Source of the DNA: CALRQJ02 sp943370285
GTDB lineage: Bacteria; Bacteroidota; Bacteroidia; Chitinophagales; Chitinophagaceae
Assembly: GCA_943370285.1 (NCBI GenBank)
Contig: CALRQJ020000001.1
Location: forward strand, 186,001-250,000
Direction of reading: 5' to 3'
Length of the DNA: 64,000 nt
Under the pieces are notes generated by a model. It was given only the letters and a program-made list of their open reading frames with translations, did not search any database and was not told where the DNA came from. How positions within the stretch are numbered: the first letter of the stretch is position 1; each line of letters starts with the position of its first letter. The position numbers and the translations under genes were made by a program. Shown piece after piece: positions 1 through 8,280 of the stretch.

Positions 1-662
1 AAAGTATTGAGACGATTACCATGGAAGAAGCCATGGACTTGTTTAAACTACCTCGAACCATTGGTGAATATGAGGGCATGGAATTATCGGTTAATATTGG
101 CCGATTTGGCCCCTATATTAAATTGGGTGAACAATTCATTTCTATTCCTAAAGGAGAAGATTTATATGAAATGGACTTGGACCGCGCCGCTCAACTGATT
201 GCAGATAAAAATCAGGCCGATGCTCCAATTGCTACATTCGAAGATTTACCGGTTACAAAAGGTAAAGGCCGTTTTGGACCTTTCATCAAGTGGAATGACT
301 TATACATTAATGTTCCCAGAAGATATAATTTCGATCAATTGAGCCAAGCCGATATCAATGAATTAATTGAAGCTAAAGTGGTGAAAGAAGCTAATCGCTT
401 TATTCAGCAATGGCCGGCGGAAAAAATCTCTATCGAAAATGGTCGTTGGGGAGCTTTTATTCGCTTCGGTAAATTGATGTTGAAATTGGGTAAAAAAGCA
501 GACGGCACTAAATACGAAGCAGCAGATTTAGCTACTATTTCGTTAGAAGAAGTGAAGCAAATGATTGTTGCTCAAATGCCAGATGCGTTTACTAAAAAAA
601 CAAAAGCACCGGCTAAAAAAGCGGCGCCTAAGAAAGTAGCCAAAAAATCTACTGCAAAGTAA
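1..662 (+). CDS. topA: DNA topoisomerase I, C-terminal part (5' end outside window)
   Basis: The reading frame is open from the left edge; codons before the first ATG at 21 already read SIETIT, so this is the 3' end of a longer gene. The visible ~219 residues carry the repeated C-terminal modules of bacterial topoisomerase I. Short units of the form 'GRFGPYIKLG', 'GRFGPFIKW' and 'GRWGAFIRFG' occur three times, and KLPRTIGEYEG is typical of Bacteroidota TopA. The enzyme relaxes negative supercoils through a Tyr-DNA intermediate; the Toprim and catalytic domains lie upstream of the window. The protein ends in a Lys/Ala/Pro-rich tail (from about residue 590 on the nucleotide scale, 'KKTKAPAKK...'), probably a basic DNA-binding extension. 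Identification rests on the repeat pattern, as no catalytic residue is visible. Confidence 0.9.
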   Translation, partial: SIETITMEEAMDLFKLPRTIGEYEGMELSVNIGRFGPYIKLGEQFISIPKGEDLYEMDLDRAAQLIADKNQADAPIATFEDLPVTKGKGRFGPFIKWNDLYINVPRRYNFDQLSQADINELIEAKVVKEANRFIQQWPAEKISIENGRWGAFIRFGKLMLKLGKKADGTKYEAADLATISLEEVKQMIVAQMPDAFTKKTKAPAKKAAPKKVAKKSTAK

Positions 663-836
663 TACCTGAATTGAAACGCATATTGGTGATTAAAACAGTA
701 ATCCACATTTACTGAATAACTTATCATTTGCCAATAAGTTAATCATAACGAAGTTTGGTTTGTACAAGGATAACTAATATTGAACAATGAACGCTGTTGT
801 TTAGATATGGATTACACTTGTTAAACCATCACTCCT

Positions 837-1709
837 ATGCAGGAAACAAAAGAAATATCTGCACTGTTTACGTTGATTGACGACCCGGATGAGGAAGTCT
901 TTAGTACCGTATCGGGCAAAATTGTAGAGTACGGAAAAAATATCATCCCCAACCTAGAAGACCTTTGGGAGAACACCCACAACGAATCTATACAAGAGCG
1001 AATTGAACAATTGATTCATCGCTTACATTTTACCGATTTGATTAATGATGTAAAAAGTTGGAAAGACAGTTCTTACAACGATTTGCTCTTAGGCTCATTA
1101 TTAATTGCTCGGTTTCATTACCCTGAGTTAAACACCACCCCTGTTCTTCAAGAAATAGAAAAAATCAGAAGAAACATTTGGCTGGAGTTGAATAGTTTTC
1201 TCACACCTTTAGAGCAAGCTAATGTACTGAGCAGCATCGTTTACAACTATTACAATTTAAAAGGAGTTGAATTAGCCTACCACAATCCGGATGATTTTTT
1301 CTTGCACAAAGTATTAGAAGCAAAGAAAGGAAATGCGATTGCTAACGGTATTTTATACTTAATCCTTTGCGAACTGCTTGATATTCCGGTAAGGGCAATC
1401 AATATTCCGAGACAATTTATTTTGGCTTTCTTCCATACCGACTATGAACAAGAAACCTATATCGGTCATACGCAAAATAAGATTCATTTTTACATTGATG
1501 CCATCACCGGACAGGTGTTTACCCACAAGGATATTGATGCTTATTTTAAGCGAATCAATGTGCCGCCTACCGCTTCTTATTATAAGCCGATGAGCAATAA
1601 GCGTATTATTCAAATGTTGGCAGAAGAATTAGCCAAATGCTATGATGCGCCACAACACTCTTATAAATTAGAAGAGCTGAATAAGATATCCAAATTATTG
1701 GATGAGTAG
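837..1709 (+). CDS. SirB1/transglutaminase-like family protein
   Basis: A 290-residue soluble protein without a signal peptide. The N-terminal ~90 residues are helical and resemble HEAT-like or SirB1 N-terminal regions. The middle (about 130-215) matches the SirB1 transglutaminase-like fold: 'FFLHKVLEAKKGNAIANG', then 'LLDIPVRAINIPRQFILAF'. Classical transglutaminases have a catalytic Cys near the GNAIANG segment; none is seen there, so the protein may be a non-enzymatic relative. The C-terminus looks like the short helical repeat found in this family. It is followed after 42 bp by csaA on the same strand. The family assignment is fairly sure; the biological role is unknown. Confidence 0.7.
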   Translation: MQETKEISALFTLIDDPDEEVFSTVSGKIVEYGKNIIPNLEDLWENTHNESIQERIEQLIHRLHFTDLINDVKSWKDSSYNDLLLGSLLIARFHYPELNTTPVLQEIEKIRRNIWLELNSFLTPLEQANVLSSIVYNYYNLKGVELAYHNPDDFFLHKVLEAKKGNAIANGILYLILCELLDIPVRAINIPRQFILAFFHTDYEQETYIGHTQNKIHFYIDAITGQVFTHKDIDAYFKRINVPPTASYYKPMSNKRIIQMLAEELAKCYDAPQHSYKLEELNKISKLLDE

Positions 1710-1751
1710 TCTTCAAATCAAAATAGCTTACACTTTCACAAACAATGGCAT

Positions 1752-2081
1752 ATGATTTCTTGGGATGATTTTAGCAAGATTGATATGAGAGTGGGCACCG
1801 TTACTGCTGCACAATCATTTCCGGCAGCTAAAAAACCGGCGTATCAATTAACGATTGATTTTGGAAAATTGGGCATCAAAAAATCATCGGCACAAATTAC
1901 TACACATTATGATGCATCGTTGTTGATTGGCAAACAAGTAATTGCTGTTGTAAATTTTCCACCCAAACAAATTGCCAATTTTTTCAGCGAATGTTTAGTA
2001 TTAGGTGTGTATGACGATAATAATGATGTAATTTTATTACAGCCAGATAACATGGTAACAAACGGTAATCGAATCGGCTAA
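1752..2081 (+). CDS. csaA: CsaA-like tRNA-binding domain protein
   Basis: A 109-residue protein made of a single EMAP-II/CsaA-type OB-fold. It begins 'ISWDDFSKIDMRVGTV', has the internal 'GKQVIAVVNFPPKQIANFFSECLVLG' region (quoted in part; key residues are the PPKQIA loop and the SE..VLG strand) and ends in 'PDNMVTNGNRIG'. CsaA proteins are homodimers that bind tRNA and have been described as export-related chaperones in Bacillus. The ATG at 1752 puts the conserved DF.K.D.RVG motif at the N-terminus as in the family. The next gene, ogt, starts 7 bp after the stop, so the two are probably co-transcribed. Confidence 0.88.
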   Translation: MISWDDFSKIDMRVGTVTAAQSFPAAKKPAYQLTIDFGKLGIKKSSAQITTHYDASLLIGKQVIAVVNFPPKQIANFFSECLVLGVYDDNNDVILLQPDNMVTNGNRIG

Positions 2082-2088
2082 TTTCAAT

Positions 2089-2586
2089 ATGACTGAATTT
2101 CACTACACCTACTACGAATCGCCGATTGGCATGTTGCAAATTGCCGGCAATGAGCATTATATTGCTGAAGTAAGCTTTGTAGATGACCAACAACAGTTGA
2201 TGCATGGCGAACCCGGCATTACAGAGTTGATGCATCAATGCACCGAAGAGTTAATTGAATTTTTTAACGGCAAACGCAAAGTTTTTAATTTGCCAATTCA
2301 TCAAGAGGGAACAGATTTTCAGCAAAAAGTGTGGAGTGAACTATTGCAAATTCCTTTTGGTAAAACCATCAGTTATTTAGAATTATCAAAACGCATTGGC
2401 GACCCCAAAGCCATCAGGGCCGCCGCTTCTACCAATGGCAAAAACAAAATTGCTATCATTGTTCCTTGCCATAGAGTAATTGGGAGCAATCAAAGTTTAA
2501 CCGGCTACGCCGGAGGAATTTGGCGAAAGAAATGGTTATTACAGCATGAGAATAGAGTGGCCCATGGCGTTCAAACTTTATTCTAA
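2089..2586 (+). CDS. ogt: Methylated-DNA--[protein]-cysteine S-methyltransferase
   Basis: A 165-residue suicide repair protein that removes alkyl groups from O6-alkylguanine in DNA. The signature PCHRVIG is present at residues 126-132, with acceptor Cys127. The helix-turn-helix segment before it ('TISYLELSKRIGDPKAIRAA', about 93-112) contains the arginine finger and Tyr used for base flipping, and the active-site loop ends 'GYAGGIWRK'. The length equals that of stand-alone Ogt proteins without an Ada domain. It lies 7 bp after csaA in an apparent operon. Its stop is only 6 bp from the stop of the convergent caspase gene. Confidence 0.95.
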   Translation: MTEFHYTYYESPIGMLQIAGNEHYIAEVSFVDDQQQLMHGEPGITELMHQCTEELIEFFNGKRKVFNLPIHQEGTDFQQKVWSELLQIPFGKTISYLELSKRIGDPKAIRAAASTNGKNKIAIIVPCHRVIGSNQSLTGYAGGIWRKKWLLQHENRVAHGVQTLF

Positions 2587-2592
2587 TTCCTC

Positions 2593-4383
2593 TTAATTTT
2601 TCTTGATAAAATAAAATGGGCTCACCAACGAACTTGCCTCCCAAGGTATTTGTGCCCTGGCCGAACCTTTAACCACATCTGCCCTAATTTTCATAAAAGC
2701 GTCTTGAATGGTTAGGTTAGGTTGGTCAATTGTTTTAAGTATAGAACTGGTAAATAATCCATTGTCTCCTACCCCATCGCTAGCTGTTTGTCCCGGCTCT
2801 GTTGCATAGCCAATAAATGTACCAACAGGACCTCTTACTGGTGCCAAACCAATACGCACAAAAGCCCTGCTATTGCTTTGCTCAAATGGATTATTGCGAC
2901 AAGCATCTAACAAAACAATATTAGTAGCACAACCGGCATCTTCCATTTTTCGGAGTATATCAGATAAGCTTAAACACTCATACCTAAAATCTTGCTTATC
3001 GGTAATATTTGCATTGGTGGGCACAATATAATTTTCACCATCTACTTGTAAACCATGACCTGCATAAAAAAATAAGCCAACGTTGTACGATTTTAATCGC
3101 AACCCAAAATCTTTAACTGCATTACGCATATCGGTTAGCGTTCCGTTCAAGACTTTAATCGTATCAAATCCTAATTTGGCTAAAGATGCAGATATGGTAA
3201 CCGCATCATTTTCCGGATTTTTCAGTTTGGTTAAATCAGAGCCGGTGTATTTAGCATTGCCAATCACTAATGCTAATCGCTTTTCTCCTTCAAAATTGGT
3301 GAATGCAAATTTGCCTTTGCTCACCATCGTTTCTTTTACAAAAGAACTATCATCATAATTATATACCCCAGCATTCCAATAGCCTTTTTTGATGATATCT
3401 GTATTCAAGTGATAAAAACCTTTGCCATGCATTCGATGGTCTTTCCACCCGCCGGTATATTTGCCACCCGATACCCAATAATATATGCCTTGTCCGTCAA
3501 ATTTATTATTGGTGAAATTACCTTTATACACTTCCCCATTATCAAAATAGTAAGTGCCTTGTCCGTTTCTTAAATCGTTTTTAAAATACCCTTCGTAAAA
3601 GCCATTGCTGTACACAAATTTTCCGAAGCCGTCTTTGCAATTGCCACTTACACAGCCTGTTTTTGGAAAAGCTTGGGAGAAGGATTGAATGAGTGAATCT
3701 TTATCCCAAAATCCTATTTCTTTAATTTCTTTATACGGATCGTAATTAATGCCCCAACCATGCCGTTTTAAATTATTCCAAAATCCAATATATTTTTCTC
3801 CGGTTTTAAAGTAATAGACACCAAAGCCATTTTGTACACCATCCTTCCATTCTCCAATATATCTAGCCCCATTTTTATAATAGTAAATGCCGTAGCCATT
3901 TTGCACAAAATTGCTGAAATACCCGGTGTACTTATCTCCTTCGCTGTATACATAAGTACCATAACCATCGTAACAATTTCCGGATACACAGCCCGGACTA
4001 TTTTTGAACACCTGTGGACCAGCGAAAGCATCATTCTGCCATACGCCATTCAATATGGAATCAATGCCATAAAAAATGTACGTACCCTCGCCATGGCGTT
4101 TATTTTCAACATAATCGCCTACATACATATCTCCGTTGGTATAGTAATAAACTCCGAAGCCGCTAAAAGTGTCTCTGGCAAATTCGCCATAATAGTAAGA
4201 GCCTGTTTTACTTTTGAAAATACCGTACCCGTCGCTGCGGCCTTCTAGACTTTCGCCGATGTAAAAAGAACTATCGGTGTAACGGTAAGTACCGTAACCA
4301 CTTGTACAATCACCCGACAAACAGGTTTGTGCAGTAGTAACACCTGTTACCAATAGGCAACAATAAAAAAGCAGAAAACGCAT
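2593..4383 (-). CDS. Exported MORN-repeat caspase-family (C14) protein
   Basis: The ATG at 4383 was chosen because it starts a clean signal peptide (MRFLLFYCCLLVTGVTTAQ); the frame is open 57 bp further upstream. The first ~340 residues of the exported part are MORN repeats (pattern YxGxxxxGxxxGxGxYY, more than ten copies). They fall in three blocks, each introduced by a C-x-S-G-x-C-x-x-G-[YF]-G module. The C-terminal ~230 residues are a caspase-like domain: 'RLALVIGNAKY', the His of 'FFYAGHG' and the Cys of 'LLDACRNNPF' form the expected dyad (residues 443 and 495 from this start). Peptidase C14 domains cleave after basic or acidic residues; the substrate here is unknown. It follows the acyl-CoA mutase gene after 60 bp and is probably read from the same transcript. 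Confidence 0.85.
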   Translation of the reverse strand: MRFLLFYCCLLVTGVTTAQTCLSGDCTSGYGTYRYTDSSFYIGESLEGRSDGYGIFKSKTGSYYYGEFARDTFSGFGVYYYTNGDMYVGDYVENKRHGEGTYIFYGIDSILNGVWQNDAFAGPQVFKNSPGCVSGNCYDGYGTYVYSEGDKYTGYFSNFVQNGYGIYYYKNGARYIGEWKDGVQNGFGVYYFKTGEKYIGFWNNLKRHGWGINYDPYKEIKEIGFWDKDSLIQSFSQAFPKTGCVSGNCKDGFGKFVYSNGFYEGYFKNDLRNGQGTYYFDNGEVYKGNFTNNKFDGQGIYYWVSGGKYTGGWKDHRMHGKGFYHLNTDIIKKGYWNAGVYNYDDSSFVKETMVSKGKFAFTNFEGEKRLALVIGNAKYTGSDLTKLKNPENDAVTISASLAKLGFDTIKVLNGTLTDMRNAVKDFGLRLKSYNVGLFFYAGHGLQVDGENYIVPTNANITDKQDFRYECLSLSDILRKMEDAGCATNIVLLDACRNNPFEQSNSRAFVRIGLAPVRGPVGTFIGYATEPGQTASDGVGDNGLFTSSILKTIDQPNLTIQDAFMKIRADVVKGSARAQIPWEASSLVSPFYFIKKN

Positions 4384-4443
4384 AAGCTTAATTTTCTGCT
4401 TTAAAGTTAGGAATATAATTGGGCAATGCAAATACTGCAACAG

Positions 4444-6000
4444 TTATTTATACTCTCCAAAAATACCACGCAATACATCGGAAATTTCGCCTAGCGTACA
4501 TTTGTGTTCTACTGCTTCAATTACAAATGGCATTAAATTTCTGCCATCTTTAGCGGCAGCTTCAATATTACTGATACAAGCCGCAGCTTTTACTCTGTCT
4601 CTGTTTTCACGAAGTGCGGTAAGTCTTTCGGATTGAACCATACGAATACTATCATTGATTTTAAAACCCGGAATTGGTGTTTCTTTATCTACCGTAAATG
4701 AGTTTACACCTACAATTATTTTATCGCCACTTTCAATCTGCCTTTGATAATCATAAGCACTTTTGGCAATTTCATCTTGCATAAATCCTTGTTCAATGGC
4801 CGCCACACTGCCACCCATTGCTTCAATAGTTTGCATTAATGCTAGGGCTTTTTGTTCTACCTCTGCTGTTAAGGCTTCAACGAAATAAGAGCCTGCTAAT
4901 GGATCGACGGTATCGGCAACACCACTTTCAAAAGCTACAATTTGTTGTGTACGCAATGCAATACGAGCAGCTTCTTCGGTGGGTAAACTCAGCGCTTCGT
5001 CGTAGCCATTGGTGTGTAAACTTTGTGTACCGCCTAAAACAGCGGCTAATGTTTGTACCGTTACCCTGCTAATATTATTGAGCGGCTGCTGTGCCGTTAA
5101 TGTGCTACCACCGGTTTGGGTATGAAAGCGAAGCATCATGGCTTTGGGATCTGTTGCTCCCATTTCTTTCATCATGTTTGCCCAAATACGTCTTGCAGCT
5201 CTAAACTTGGCCACTTCTTCAAACAAATTATTGTGTGCATTGAAGAAGAAAGACAATCTTTTACCAAACACATTGATATCTAATCCTTTGGCTTTTGCTG
5301 CTTGTACATACGCTTTACCATTGGCTAAAGTGAAGGCAATTTCTTGCACCGCTGTACTTCCTGCTTCTCTGATATGATAACCTGAAATAGAAATGGTATT
5401 CCACTTTGGTAATTCTTTGGCACACCACTCAAAAATATCGGTGATGATACGCATAGAAGGCTTTGGAGGATAGATATAAGTGCCTCTAGCTGCGTATTCT
5501 TTTAAAATATCATTCTGAATGGTTCCTGCAATTTTTGATAAATCTGCACCTTGCTTTTTAGCTAATGCCACATAAAAAGCCAACAGAATAAATCCGGTTG
5601 CGTTGATGGTCATTGAGGTAGAAATATCTTGCAATTTAATACCTGCAAACAATCTTTCCATGTCTTCCAAACTATCGATGGCAACACCTACTTTACCTAC
5701 TTCACCTTCTGCTAATGCATGGTCGCTATCGTAGCCAATTTGTGTTGGCAAATCAAAAGCAACACTTAAACCCATTACACCTTGTGATAGTAAATAATGG
5801 TATCGTTTATTGCTTTCTTCGGCGGTTGAGAAGCCTGCATATTGACGCATAGTCCAAAGTTTACCTCGGTACATATCGGACTGTACACCACGGGTAAATG
5901 GAAATGTTCCGGCAGCCGGATCTGCTGCATGCAACACATCATCGGCACTATACATCGGTTTTATCTCAATACCGCTATCCGTAATTTTTTGATTACTCAT
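4444..6000 (-). CDS. B12-dependent acyl-CoA mutase large subunit (methylmalonyl-CoA mutase family)
   Basis: A 518-residue TIM-barrel mutase domain with no C-terminal cobalamin-binding domain, so a separate small B12 subunit is expected elsewhere in the genome. Family features are clear: 'LWTMRQYAGFSTAEESNKR', 'GLSVAFDLPTQIGYDSD', 'TSMTINATG', 'RFHTQTGGSTLTAQQPLNN' and 'GVADTVDPLAGSYFVE'. These enzymes rearrange the carbon skeleton of acyl-CoAs (methylmalonyl, isobutyryl or hydroxyisobutyryl) by an adenosyl radical. In the substrate loop the sequence is TRGVQSDMYRG; by eye, the position held by the carboxylate-binding Tyr of true methylmalonyl-CoA mutases is Gln, so substrate identity is open. 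It is preceded by a small membrane protein gene (33 bp) and followed by the caspase gene. Confidence 0.85.
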   Translation of the reverse strand: MSNQKITDSGIEIKPMYSADDVLHAADPAAGTFPFTRGVQSDMYRGKLWTMRQYAGFSTAEESNKRYHYLLSQGVMGLSVAFDLPTQIGYDSDHALAEGEVGKVGVAIDSLEDMERLFAGIKLQDISTSMTINATGFILLAFYVALAKKQGADLSKIAGTIQNDILKEYAARGTYIYPPKPSMRIITDIFEWCAKELPKWNTISISGYHIREAGSTAVQEIAFTLANGKAYVQAAKAKGLDINVFGKRLSFFFNAHNNLFEEVAKFRAARRIWANMMKEMGATDPKAMMLRFHTQTGGSTLTAQQPLNNISRVTVQTLAAVLGGTQSLHTNGYDEALSLPTEEAARIALRTQQIVAFESGVADTVDPLAGSYFVEALTAEVEQKALALMQTIEAMGGSVAAIEQGFMQDEIAKSAYDYQRQIESGDKIIVGVNSFTVDKETPIPGFKINDSIRMVQSERLTALRENRDRVKAAACISNIEAAAKDGRNLMPFVIEAVEHKCTLGEISDVLRGIFGEYK

Positions 6001-6033
6001 AAAACATGCTTTTCATCCCCGGAGGGAAAATCG

Positions 6034-6543
6034 TTATAATATTTTCTTGGCTTCGTAGCTTAATACATCACTCACTACTTCATGCAAATTTCCTTTCTGA
6101 TCATTCATCAAATATTGCAACACCTGTTTATTCAAATCCATTCCTGTAGCATTAGCAGGCATGGTAGAAGCCAATTGGTTTACAATGAGCATATTTTGAT
6201 CTTTCAGATTTTTGATGGCTGTCCAAGCTTCGGCACTTACATAAATTTGTTGGGTGATGTTGTATTCAAATTCTTGACGAATATTTTGTGTAATGACCAT
6301 TTGCATTTCTCTTGCAGATAATCCCGGCTGACTTAACCTGCTAATCAAATTGGGCAATGCAATTCTATCAACCAATAAAGTTAATCTTTCGTAAGCCTGT
6401 AATTGTAATTGATGTGTACCCGGATTAGTACTGATTTTATCCTGCACCGGTACTTCTTTTCTTTGTTGCCAAAAGATATACGCCAAAAAACCCGCTAGCA
6501 ACAATGCAATAATGGAACAAAGCAGAATAACAGTATTATCCAT
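6034..6543 (-). CDS. Membrane-anchored protein of unknown function
   Basis: About 169 residues from the ATG at 6543, chosen because a TATCTTTG promoter box ends 14 bp upstream and because it gives an N-terminal membrane helix at once (residues ~4-24, 'VILLCSIIALLLAGFLAYIFW'). The rest is a soluble, mostly helical domain with 'LLVDRIALPNLISRL' and 'VITQNIRQEFEYNITQQIYVS', presumably cytoplasmic after a single N-out anchor. I do not recognise a named domain. Proteins of this form are found upstream of the mutase gene in related bacteria as far as I recall, which would fit a linked operon, but no function can be given. Confidence 0.75.
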   Translation of the reverse strand: MDNTVILLCSIIALLLAGFLAYIFWQQRKEVPVQDKISTNPGTHQLQLQAYERLTLLVDRIALPNLISRLSQPGLSAREMQMVITQNIRQEFEYNITQQIYVSAEAWTAIKNLKDQNMLIVNQLASTMPANATGMDLNKQVLQYLMNDQKGNLHEVVSDVLSYEAKKIL

Positions 6544-6557
6544 GAAAAAAATTTTCG

Positions 6558-6565
6558 CAAAGATA
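6558..6565 (-). promoter_or_regulatory. -7 box TATCTTTG (Bacteroidota promoter)
   Basis: A perfect match on the minus strand to TAnnTTTG, the -7 element used by the primary sigma factor of Bacteroidota. It lies 14 bp upstream of the ATG at 6543 and would drive the membrane protein-mutase-caspase operon. No clear TTG -33 element is seen at 19-21 bp spacing. Confidence 0.5.
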
Positions 6566-6655
6566 GTTGCCAAGGTTGTAATCTATCGTTAATAGCTGTG
6601 GTTCATTTTTCCAGTAATCGAAAACTACAGTTTACCATCTTGCAACAATAGGGTT

Positions 6656-6663
6656 TACCTTTG
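6656..6663 (+). promoter_or_regulatory. -7 box TACCTTTG upstream of the IscA-type gene
   Basis: A perfect TAnnTTTG element 17 bp before the start codon at 6681. A TTG at 6640-6642 is only 13 bp upstream, shorter than the usual -33/-7 spacing. Its position in a short intergenic region directly before a gene supports the call. Confidence 0.5.
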
Positions 6664-6680
6664 CAGTAAAGACAAAAAGC

Positions 6681-7025
6681 ATGGAAACATTAGTAGCTAC
6701 ACCCGTTACTTTAACTGCAGGTGCCATTGTAGAAATTAAGCGGTTGATGAATGAAGCCAACTTTGACCAAAGCCAAAAATTGAGACTTGGTGTAAAAGGC
6801 GGCGGCTGTAGTGGTATGACATATGTGTTGGGATTTGACCACCAAGCAGCAGACGATGAATGTTTTGAGATTGAAGGCATTCCATGCATTATGACCAAAA
6901 GCCACCAATTGTACCTCATGGGCATGGAAGTAGATTGGCAAGGCGGATTGAACAGTCGTGGTTTTACGTTTAGCAATCCTAATGCCAGCAAAACCTGCGG
7001 CTGTGGAACTTCTTTCAGTGTTTAA
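6681..7025 (+). CDS. iscA: A-type iron-sulfur carrier (IscA/ErpA/HesB family)
   Basis: A 114-residue protein with the three conserved cysteines of A-type carriers: Cys43 in 'GGCSGMTY', and Cys106 and Cys108 in 'KTCGCGTSF'. It opens with 'VTLTAGAIVEIKRLM', standard for the family. A-type carriers receive Fe-S clusters from a scaffold and pass them to apo-proteins. The gene stands alone with its own -7 box; no other Isc or Suf gene is nearby. The choice between IscA, ErpA and SufA cannot be made from the sequence alone. Confidence 0.93.
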   Translation: METLVATPVTLTAGAIVEIKRLMNEANFDQSQKLRLGVKGGGCSGMTYVLGFDHQAADDECFEIEGIPCIMTKSHQLYLMGMEVDWQGGLNSRGFTFSNPNASKTCGCGTSFSV

Positions 7026-7127
7026 TAGTTTGAATAGAGGCTTTACGGGGGATGTATAACCTGTATATGTAGGATTTTATTTGGGTTTTACAGTTTTAAA
7101 GACTACCTTCCTACAAATTTACCTCCA

Positions 7128-7427
7128 ATGAATATAGAACAGATTGAAAAGTTCCTGGAACCGACTAACTTTTCTCCCCAAATTGTTAAAGTCGATTTTA
7201 AAAGCAGAAATTCTATCAGTGGCATTTTCTTAAAAGCCCGTGATTATAACGATTTGAAAAGCAAAAATTTTTGGCGTATTGTTTCTGAAGGCAATATTGA
7301 AACTTGGAACAGAACACAGAATGTAAACGAAGCCCGTATTTACCACGGAACTGAAATTACCAAATTATCTACTCCTAAGAAGGCAAAAGCCGAGAAAGCT
7401 GCCAAGGCCGAAGCTGTGGCGTCTTAA
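7128..7427 (+). CDS. Small unknown protein with Lys/Ala-rich tail
   Basis: 99 residues with no signal peptide or membrane helix. Residues 1-80 look like a compact alpha/beta domain ('VKVDFKSRNSISGIFLKARDYNDLKSKNFWRIV' region; key residues are the aromatic FWRIV and WNRTQN). The last ~20 residues are a low-complexity tail alternating Lys and Ala, ending AEAVAS. No family is recognised. The basic tail resembles in style that of the TopA C-terminus earlier in the window and might contact nucleic acid, but that is inference. It is 102 bp downstream of the IscA-type gene. Confidence 0.75.
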   Translation: MNIEQIEKFLEPTNFSPQIVKVDFKSRNSISGIFLKARDYNDLKSKNFWRIVSEGNIETWNRTQNVNEARIYHGTEITKLSTPKKAKAEKAAKAEAVAS

Positions 7428-7442
7428 TTTTACCCCATTCTT

Positions 7443-8255
7443 TTACCAGATACCAAACCCTGTGGCGATAAATATAGTCACAAGCCCTCCCGAAAGTATA
7501 ATCCAAAGGATAACAGAACTTAAGGAAACTGTCAAACAATAAATGGCTGCCTTTGTGCCTTTAATGCCTATAAATTGGTAATAGGCCATTGAACGATAAA
7601 TCCATTCAAACATAAAGTAGCATGCAAGGCTTGCAAAATATAGCGTTGAAGATTGGGCCAAGTTCATCAATGGTGTAATCAATAACGCAAACACTAATGC
7701 ATTGAATCCTGAGAAATACAAATTGGCTACCAAGTGCTCGGTGTAGTTGAATGATTTACGTCTAAAAAACAACAAGTAGAAACCAGCAATCAAAGGAGTA
7801 GCAATCATTTGAATAAAATTGGAGTACTTATTAATGAACTGATTGGCTTGTTGTGATCTTTGTTGAATCTTTATCAATTGTTGTTTTTTTGTCGGGTCTT
7901 TAATTTGCGTTATTTGAGCATTGAGTTTGTTATTGGTCGTATCTCGATACTGGTGAAACGTACTGAGCATGAAAACAAACAAACCGGCAACAATCAAGAA
8001 AAAATTTAAGGGTGGGAAAAGGGACTTTCTTTTACCGCCAATATATTCCCTAGCTACCATCCCCGGCCTTATTGCTAGTTGTTTCACCAAAGAAAAAATA
8101 CTTTTATCGGCATGGGTGAGGTAGTGAATAACTTCATGCAAGAGATGACTTAATGTTAACCGATGAAGTGCTGTTTTTTGACCACATTGGCTACAAAATT
8201 GATCCGATGCTATAGTAATATTGCCACAATTGGGGCAGTTAGGCGTTGCAGACAT
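7443..8255 (-). CDS. DUF3667 zinc-ribbon membrane protein
   Basis: 270 residues. The N-terminus is a zinc ribbon, CPNC (residues 7-10) and CSQC (21-24), followed by 'HRLTLSHLLHEVIHYLTHADKSIF', typical of DUF3667 proteins of Bacteroidota. Several hydrophobic helices follow: one at about 80-97, then from about 150 to the C-terminus four or five segments. A charged, Gln/Lys-rich stretch (about 105-140) lies between them. The family sits in the inner membrane and has no known activity. It converges with the small gene ending at 7427 with 15 bp between stops. Confidence 0.85.
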   Translation of the reverse strand: MSATPNCPNCGNITIASDQFCSQCGQKTALHRLTLSHLLHEVIHYLTHADKSIFSLVKQLAIRPGMVAREYIGGKRKSLFPPLNFFLIVAGLFVFMLSTFHQYRDTTNNKLNAQITQIKDPTKKQQLIKIQQRSQQANQFINKYSNFIQMIATPLIAGFYLLFFRRKSFNYTEHLVANLYFSGFNALVFALLITPLMNLAQSSTLYFASLACYFMFEWIYRSMAYYQFIGIKGTKAAIYCLTVSLSSVILWIILSGGLVTIFIATGFGIW

Positions 8256-8280
8256 ACCGGCAAGTTAATGAAACTAGCTA

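Noticed and set aside
718..740. Inverted repeat AACTTAT / ATAAGTT after topA as terminator
   Set aside because: Only 7 AT-rich pairs with a 9-base loop and no T run; such repeats are frequent by chance in this composition.
3083..4248. Long + strand frames across the caspase gene
   Set aside because: They are shadows of the MORN-repeat coding sequence; they lack plausible starts and any recognisable protein features.
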